Assembly (NCBI GenBank): GCA_029582165.1
Contig: CM055877.1
Coordinates: 38,842,249 to 38,906,248, forward strand
Direction: 5' to 3'
Source of the DNA: Portulaca oleracea
Taxonomy: Eukaryota; Streptophyta; Magnoliopsida; Caryophyllales; Portulacaceae
Length of the DNA stretch: 64,000 bases
Below, in pieces: positions 57,639 to 64,000 of this stretch (position 1 is the first letter of the stretch; each line of letters begins with the position of its first letter). Below the pieces are notes generated by a model. The model was given only the letters and a program-made list of their open reading frames with translations, ran no database searches and was not told the origin of the DNA. Both the position numbers and the translations under genes were made by a program.

Positions 57639-58627
57639 TGTTAGGTTTTAGGTTATCTATTTCCTAAACAGATACAGATTAATTGGTTGAATATTATAAC
57701 AGTTATAAACAATTAACCAACACAATTGCAGAGGCTTTAGTAATTATACCTGATCGCTAATTCCTGCTGAAGAAGAGGTCGACCTTCCAGATTCCAACGC
57801 TGAAACCCTCTACTGAAAAGTCCACGCAGCACTCCGGGAACCCGATTGCTAGATCGACCCGATCGAGACGAATCTCAATCTAAGATGTATGTGAGATTGT
57901 TTCGGGAAATAGAGAATGTTTCCTGAAACTAGAACTGCAAACTGAAAGAGAGAGGAACTCAGAAAATCACCCTGGTATCTCTCTAAGAGTCTTAGGCAGT
58001 TGGTGGTGGAATGATCTCTCCCAGAGACCCCTTTATATAGTGTTTAGAAAACCTAGGGAAAGTGTTCAAAACCGTAAAGGGCCGACTTAACGCAACGGCG
58101 CACTTCTCAGGCCCAACACGGTACGTGTTGAATCAACACGGTCCGTGTTGGACTCCAGAGAGTCCAATTATTCGGCCCATGGACACCACGGACCGTGGTG
58201 TCTCAACACGGACCGTGTTGGGTCAACACGATCCGTGTTGAGCCCAATTCGGTCCATGTTGGGCTGATTTCTCACAGAAATCAGTTTCCAACTTTTCTAA
58301 ACATAATACAATATTATTTAGGTTACATACATTGTTCCAGGGCACTGACTCGTGTTGAGCCCAATTCGGTCCGTGTTGGGCTGATTTCTCACAGAAATCA
58401 GTTTCCAACTTTTCTAAACATAATACAATATTATTTAGGTTACATACATTGTTCCAGGGCACTGACTTGTGTGACCCAGTAGGACCAAATAATATAGTTG
58501 TAATTAAACATATTTAATTACTAATTATAGAAGTCTCTAGCAAGACATATAATTACTATATTACTATATTACATTGTTCCAGGGCACTGACTTGTGTATA
58601 TCGAACATTGTCGGGACATTCCCAACA
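57639..58627 (-). repeat. 5' LTR of second copia, with internal duplication
   Basis: 989 bp against 837 bp for its partner. The extra length is a 117-bp tandem duplication (units starting at 58237 and 58354, GTTGAGCCCAATTCGGTCC...) plus a second partial copy of TTGTTCCAGGGCACTGACTT near 58574. Carries at least six palindromic CAACACGG.CCGTGTTG-type sites between 58114 and 58375. TATA on - at 58032-58039. Confidence 0.92.
58237..58470. repeat. 117-bp tandem duplication in LTR
   Basis: Two nearly identical units, 58237-58353 and 58354-58470, absent from the partner LTR. It arose after, or at, the last integration. Confidence 0.9.
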
Positions 58628-60180
58628 TGTACATCATAGATAAGAATCCTAAAACTTTTAAAGAAGCTATGCAATCTCATGATGCTTCTTTGTGGAAAGA
58701 AGCGGTACAAGATGAGATTGATTCAACAATGGAAAATAATGTTTGGATATTGGTTGACCTTCCTCCGGGAAGTAAACCAATTACCTCTAAGTGGATCTTT
58801 AAAAGGAAAAGGAAAGTAGATGGTACCGTTGAGAGGTATAAAGCTCGGTTGGTTGTAAGGGGCTTTACTCAAAAGTATGGTATTGACTACTTTGATACAT
58901 ATGCACCGATGGCTACGATAGCTTCAATACGTGTAGCTTTAGCCACTATCCATAAGCTAGTTATCCATCAAATGGATGTCAAAACGTCATTCTTAAATGG
59001 AGAACTAGAAGAGGAGGTGTATATGGAACAACCCGAAGGGTTTGTTGTTGAAGGTCAAGAAAAGAAAGTTTGTAAACTTATAAGGTCCTTATATGGACTT
59101 AAGCAAGCACCTAAGCAATGGCATCAAAAGTTTGATGAAGTAGTGCTTTCAAGTGGTTATAAGATCAATGAATCGGATAAGTGCATATACTCTAAGTTTG
59201 AGAATGGAAAAGGGGTGATTATATGCCTATACGTTGATGACATGTTGATCTTCGGGACCGACATGGAACAAGTTGATAAGACCAAAGAATTTCTATCCTC
59301 AAAGTTCTCTATGAAGGACATGGGTGAAGCGGATGTAATTCTTGGTATTAAGATCATTAGAAATAATGATAAGATAAGTTTATCTCAAGAGCATTACATT
59401 GAGAAAGTATTGAACAAGTTTGGAGGTGATAAGTTATATCCAGCTGTAACTCCATATGATTCAAGTAAGAAACTAGAGAAAAATTTGGGTTCTCCGATTA
59501 ATCAACTTGAGTATGCTAAGTTGATTGTAAGTCTTATGTATGCTATGACAAGTACAAGGCCAAACATTGCTTATGCAATTGGCATGTTAAGTAGGTTTAC
59601 AAGTAATCCGAGTAATATGCATTGGTTTGCGATTCGAAGAGTATTAAGATATTTAGCTGGTACTAAAAGTTATCAACTCACATATAAACGAGAACCTTCG
59701 GTATTAGAAGGTTACTCGGACGTGAGTTGGGTTAATAAAGGAGATTTCTCTTCTACCAGTGGATGGGTGTTCCTTTTAGGAGGTGGAGCGGTTTCTTGGG
59801 GTTCTAAGAAACAAGCTAACATAGCGGACTCCACTATGTCTTCGGAATTAGTAGCATTATATGCTGCTTGTAAGGAAGCGGAATGGTTAAGGAACTTATT
59901 ATTGGAAATACCGGTTTGGTATAAGCCAATGGCTCCTATCTCAATTCATTGTGATAGCAAGTCTACTCTTGATGTAGTATATAGTCATGTCTACAATGAC
60001 AAGTCAAGGCATATTGGTTTAGGACATGCTTACATACATCAACTTATAAGGGATGGAGTAGTGACTCTAAGTTATGTCAAATCAAAAGAAAATATAGCCG
60101 ATTCTTTAACCAAAGGATTGACTAAAGATTTGATAATAAGTACTTCAAAGGGGATGGGTTGTAGCTCAAAGTACTACTAA
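58628..60180 (+). CDS. Copia reverse transcriptase and RNase H
   Basis: Continuation of the polyprotein of the element at 46580. RT motifs: SKWIFKRKRKVDGT, YKARLVVRGFTQKYGIDY, QMDVKTSFLNGELEEEVYM, SLYGLKQAPKQWH and the catalytic ICLYVDDMLIFG. RNase H: YSDVSWVN, SSTSGWVFLLG, VSWGSKKQ, SSELVALYAACKEAEW, HCDSKST and the C-terminal KENIADSLTKGL. The frame is open to TAA at 60178-60180 with all key acidic residues visible. The open frame appears to start upstream in the LTR of the inserted element, but the true 5' part lies before 49801. Confidence 0.93.
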
Positions 60181-60771
60181 TCGCAACAAAGACTCAACTT
60201 TACGAATTGGAATACCACCAATTTCTAAAGTTCAAATGAGTACGGAGTTGCTTAAATTAGTAGGAAGCATCGATTTTATCCCAAGGACAAGTGATGCGCT
60301 TAAAAATCTGTAATGACAAGAGGATGAGTATTAGTACTCTTAATAGACTTTGTGGAAAGCCTAATTACAGGGGTTGTATAATTACAAAGTCTACCTATGT
60401 AACTGTAATGTGTGGCCGCATAAAGGAATTATGAGCTAAGGTTCCGAAACACTTATGAAGGATAAGGACACAAGGTCGGATAATAGTGTCAAGGTATCTA
60501 CACTCAAGAATTAAAATATATGTGTGTTATGAGTATAGTTGGTCAATATAAATCCAAAGTTCAAAGCTATGTCTACTTTGCGATTTGGATACAATTTTGG
60601 CTCATATACACTAATTGAAAAGTTCAAAGAGTAATCTACTTTTCATTAGGCATATGTTTTTAAGGATTCTCTGGCGATTATAAGTTAAGGTATATCTCAA
60701 ATAGTGGGGGTATAAGCCTCTTAAGTAAAGTTATTTCAAGGGTTTTATATACTCTTGAAATAGCGGGGGAT
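60181..60771 (+). other. 3' untranslated part and polypurine tract of copia (46580)
   Basis: Non-coding stretch after the stop codon. It ends AATAGCGGGGGAT directly before the 3' LTR, which is the polypurine tract. Confidence 0.7.
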
Positions 60772-61466
60772 TGTTGGATATATTTCAAGAGTATAAGACA
60801 ATTATATAGCCTAAAGACTAAAGTATATCAAGTATAAGGATCATATATATAAGTGAAACAATAAAGAATATGATCAACACGGGTGAAACAGGAAGCAACA
60901 CGGGTCGTGTTGTCTTCCAGAGAGCAAGGAAACAATTTCTGCGCTCAACACGGGTCGTGTTGAGCCAACACGGATCGTGTTGATTTAACACGGGTCGTGT
61001 TGAAGGCCAAGATTGTTTTAATTGTTAACGGCTATATGATTTTGTGTAATTAGTGCTTGATATCGTTATTAAGCATGATTATTATGAGATTGCAACAGCT
61101 ATATGACTTGACTTGGTCAAGGTCATATTAAGGATATAATCTCATCATTAAGGCTCTTGATTACCCTTTGACTAGGGTATCCTAAAGAGGGTGGTAATCT
61201 TCTATAAATAGGAGACATCCTAAGCTATTTGAGACACACCATTCTAAGCTAATCACAACCTCATTCTTGTCTAGATTGCAGCTATGTTAGAGTGATTCAA
61301 GTGAGAATCTATTTCTTGAGTGTTACAAGTGCTAAGTTTTATCCCTTTGAACATTTACGGTATAGTAAATAGTTCTTAAGGAAAGTGAGTTCAAGGCCAC
61401 AACTCTTAGCGTTATCCAAGCGAGTTTCCATTGTTTTATATACCGTTCACTCTCTTTCCTCCAACA
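60772..61466 (+). repeat. 3' LTR of copia (46580)
   Basis: 695 bp, TGTTGGATAT...CTCCAACA. Same palindromes, TATA and TAAATAGTTCTTAAG (about 61363-61377) as the 5' LTR. Confidence 0.93.
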
Positions 61467-61471
61467 TTACT

Positions 61472-63400
61472 CACCCTCGGGAATATTTCCTTGTGTATTA
61501 CGCTATGCAATAAGAAATATTCCATAAATGTAACATAATACTACTCGGCTATTCAAAAAAATTATAATTCATTTTCATTTGAGAATATGTGTGACCTTTT
61601 GTTAATTAAATTTATTTTATCAAAAACATAGATTATAATTTATCAAATTTAATTGAGGATAGTTGTGATTTATCTAAGTTAACTTCTATTAGCCCAGAAA
61701 AAAAATTATGTATGCAGGAATTTTATTAAAAGTAATTGAAAATACATACCAAACAATAGCATGAATAACAAAATTAATTTTTTCATTATCATCAACATTG
61801 ACTAATAAACAAAAAAATTATTAAAGTTTAATCATTTTATTTGAGAGCAACCGGTCTAAATAATTGTTGTGGTCAAGGGAGCCATTGAACTTCGGGAGCT
61901 CAATGTGGACATCATGAAGCTCATTCATGAAAGGTATCTCTCCTCTTCTCATTGTTGATACCTTCCATCGGAGCCACTATCATGATTATACTCAAAAGTA
62001 GGAGGAGGACGCATATGGCTTGGGGCTATCTCTTTGCTTCTAGACTGAGGTTGTGGAGCGTAGCGCGATGGGAGAATAAGATAATCCTTGGTTGAGTATG
62101 GGTGAGAGGAAGATAATAAACTTAATGATAATAATAATAATCCAGCTTGCCTTGAAGAACATGATAGAACATCTTGAATAAGATGATCAAGGATAAAGGA
62201 AGTCCACCACCTAGACCGCGACAATACGCCCGCGACAACACGGATCGCGATCATGACACATGTTACTCAATTTTCGAGTGGAATCTCTCATCGCCACGTC
62301 GCAATCGCGACGATCACCGTCCTTCCCACCACGTTCACCCTTGGATGTTGCCCCCTTGCGCAAGCCATCGTGTCGCAGTCACGACGTCCTGTGTCGCGTC
62401 CGCAATGCACCTGCTAATCTGGGTTTTTTAGTCATTCATTAAAGGTAGCTTTGTCTTTGCTCCTTTAATTAATGTAATTATGTTTTAAGCCAATTTCACT
62501 CATTGTATTACTGAGTTGGATTAGGCTTTGAAATGTAATTAACTTTTGGGTTAATGACCCTATTAATGCTAATCTCTCTTGAGGTTTGATCTCTATCCTT
62601 ATAATTAACTATATAAGGGTAATTGGAAAAGATGAAGAATTAGCTAAGTTGAATGAAATGTATAGTATTTTTGAGACCAACCCAAAACCTCTCTTTCAAA
62701 CCTTGTTTACTTTATCTATTGATTGATTGATGGTGTTGTTGCAAGTCTTTCCTTTATTAATTAATGGTGGATTCTTCCTTTATCTAATTCTGGTGGATTG
62801 CTAATTCTTGGTAGTGGTTTTTCCTTTAGTTAAGTCCATATCAAGTCTACTTAGGTGTGCAAGCTTGGACTATTCCCTTTGATATTGCTATTAATCTTCT
62901 TATATCAAGGCACTACTAATCTTCTTATATCAAGGCTTTCTTATTATTATCAATAAGAACACTACTATTATTCTTTGAAAAATGAATGTTCCTTAATTTA
63001 TGAAGCAAAGTAAGATCAATCTAATTAATTTATGATACCGAACAAAATGAATTAATTTAAGTTGTTTAAAACTTTAAATATATTTATTCATTATGATATT
63101 GAATAAAATTTTAATTTTTTACTAAAATGTTTATTATACAATAGAGATACTGAAATGAATATAGTCTTAAGTATATTCCATTACTATATTATTCAAATCA
63201 ATTTTGAATACAATTTATGAAAAAAAAATACATTAAAAAAATAATATTTCAATTTTTGTATAACTTTTGATTAGTTTCTAACTATTATTTGAATTAATAA
63301 TTGTTATACAATAATGCAAAAAAAATAATCTCATAAATCAATTAAAAAAATTTTGTACATCACACGTGTAAATAAATGCTAGTTACTATTATTGTTGCAA
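61472..63400. other. Spacer without recognised gene
   Basis: AT-rich. A GC-richer patch at 62200-62420 has several CGCGAC/TCGCGA motifs and short ORFs without known domains. AATCTTCTTATATCAAGGC is repeated at about 62893 and 62920. Confidence 0.5.
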
Positions 63401-63590
63401 AATCTCTGTTTTGACATGTTAAAATATTGTAAACAGAACCGCAAGCACACGAGTACGTTAACATAGTAGACCGTCAAGGTTGAACCCACAAGGACTCAAT
63501 CTAGCAACGCAGCGAAGCTGTGAAGAATATGACAATAGCTCAGCACAGCTTAGTAGAAAATAGCCTACAATATGCAAGTCACTCGAGCCA
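63401..63590. repeat. Possible gypsy LTR fragment
   Basis: The stretch AACCGCAAGCACACGAGTACG...GTTGAACCCACAAGGACT resembles a conserved segment in the R/U5 part of Athila-type gypsy LTRs. No ends visible. Confidence 0.35.
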
Positions 63591-63592
63591 TA

Positions 63593-63742
63593 TGTTAGTT
63601 AGTTAGTTAGAGTCTTGAGTTTTCTTTATTTTCTTTATTTTCTTTCTTTTCCCTTCTATATATACCGTTGTCCTCTCATTAGGTTTTGTACTCTCTTATC
63701 TCATAATCAATAATATTTTCTTCTTCTCCCTAGAATTTCTCA
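63593..63742 (+). repeat. Short 5' LTR of a third copia element
   Basis: TGTTAGTTAGTTAG...TTTCTCA, 150 bp, with TATA-like TATATATA at 63657-63664. Directly followed by the initiator-Met primer-binding site. The partner LTR is outside the window, so the start is inferred from the TG. Confidence 0.65.
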
Positions 63743-63755
63743 TGGTATCAGAGCC
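63743..63755 (+). other. Primer-binding site (initiator tRNA-Met), third copia
   Basis: TGGTATCAGAGCC immediately after the LTR. Confidence 0.88.
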
Positions 63756-63860
63756 ATAGTGCTCTCATCTAAAGTTTTGCCTATCTTCCTGTCTGCAAAA
63801 AGCTGTCTTGAGATCGATATTCGGGAGCTGGGGCAGTAAACTTAAAACCTTGAGGAAGAT

Positions 63861-64000
63861 ATGGAAGCTGAGGGAGAGGAATCATCAGGAGGTGGGGAAA
63901 CCAGCATTAATCAGACAAAAATCAAGATCATGGATGAAGAACTCTACAATAACGACCCTCTTCACCTCCAGAGCTCAGATCACCCAATGCTTCAGATCGC
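63861..64000 (+). CDS. N-terminus of copia gag (partial, runs off the window)
   Basis: The ATG at 63861 opens MEAEGEESSGGGETS and leads to DPLHLQSSDHPMLQI. This matches the (N/D)P.FL..SD.PG motif at the N-terminus of plant copia polyproteins (Copia-like N-terminal domain). Open to the end of the window. Confidence 0.75.
   Translation, partial: MEAEGEESSGGGETSINQTKIKIMDEELYNNDPLHLQSSDHPMLQI

Larger units (their letters stand above)
49802..58627 (-). mobile_element. Second Ty1/copia element, decayed, nested in the first
   Basis: LTRs 49802-50638 and 57639-58627 (TGTTAGGTTTTAGG...CCCAACA). Perfect TSD TGTAC (49797-49801 and 58628-58632). Initiator-Met primer-binding site on - beside the right LTR; polypurine tract on - AAGTGGGAGAT beside the left LTR. 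The 7-kb internal part has only short frames. Translated remnants show RT and RNase H on the - strand (51467-52433). The body is more decayed than that of the host element although it must have inserted later. Confidence 0.88.
46580..61466 (+). mobile_element. Ty1/copia retrotransposon, almost full, split by a second copia
   Basis: LTRs 46580-47271 and 60772-61466 with perfect TSD TTACT (46575-46579 and 61467-61471). By hand count the LTRs differ at about 24 positions plus two small indels, so roughly 3.5% divergence. Domain order is gag, zinc knuckle, protease, pre-integrase, integrase, RT, RNase H, which is Ty1/copia order. Two frameshifts (near 48040 and 48890) and one stop (49559) break the polyprotein. 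A 8826-bp copia element sits between integrase and RT. Without that insertion the element is about 6.1 kb. Confidence 0.93.

Noticed and set aside
58195..58482. Duplicated ORF in the LTR of the second copia
   Set aside because: It mirrors the 117-bp tandem duplication of LTR sequence and has no protein similarity.
62174..62442. Two short ORFs with CGCGAC motifs
   Set aside because: No domain, no conserved start, overlapping frames; composition only.

Overview
The window looks like nuclear DNA of a flowering plant, most likely a eudicot. It is AT-rich, intron-bearing, and packed with plant LTR retrotransposons, MITEs and Helitron-like ends. I can support one host gene: a TERMINAL FLOWER 1/CENTRORADIALIS-like PEBP gene on the + strand. 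Its four exons lie at 13565-13762, 13936-13997, 17563-17603 and 31815-32053, and join in frame to 179 codons plus a stop. The His and Asp that mark the TFL1 (floral repressor) class, as opposed to FT, are both present. Exons 2 and 3 have the family's usual lengths (62 and 41 bp). Introns 2 and 3 are swollen by transposons to about 3.6 and 14.2 kb.

Layout. 1-5825: internally deleted Ty3/gypsy element on the - strand, with broken gag-protease and a 2.5-kb LTR. 5826-10101: remnant of a second - strand gypsy element whose LTR holds about 18 degenerate GGATCCGCGAGGATC motifs. 10102-12605: a SINE-like tRNA-derived sequence, then a PIF/Harbinger-like element with a hAT element inside it. 12606-32137: the TFL1-like gene. 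Its intron 2 holds a Mutator-type MITE and a CACTA end. Its intron 3 holds three nested layers (old copia, younger copia, and a Cassandra-type unit carrying 5S-rRNA-derived sequence joined to a 3.5-kb LTR-like arm), a solo copia LTR, Stowaway, Helitron-like and hAT elements. 32313-32875: tandem duplication behind the gene. 32997-39398: LTR element with tRNA-Asp-type PBS and only a gag-like ORF, inserted at the first base of a small TRIM (39403-40092). 36553-42062: three copies of one long-TIR MITE family. 42240-46574: Helitron-like ends, a 190-bp tandem duplication and a foldback element with two nested MITEs. 46580-61466: Ty1/copia element on +, nearly complete, cut between integrase and reverse transcriptase by a second copia element (49802-58627, - strand). 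63593-64000: start of another copia element running out of the window.

Most boundaries come from target-site duplications and LTR ends that I read by eye. The nesting order follows from which element splits which. There is no operon-like cooperation here: the biology is one developmental regulator gene embedded in and stretched by selfish DNA. Less usual signals are a possible self-priming site in the copia element at 46580, palindromic arrays shared between two copia families, and a chimeric Cassandra-like integrant.
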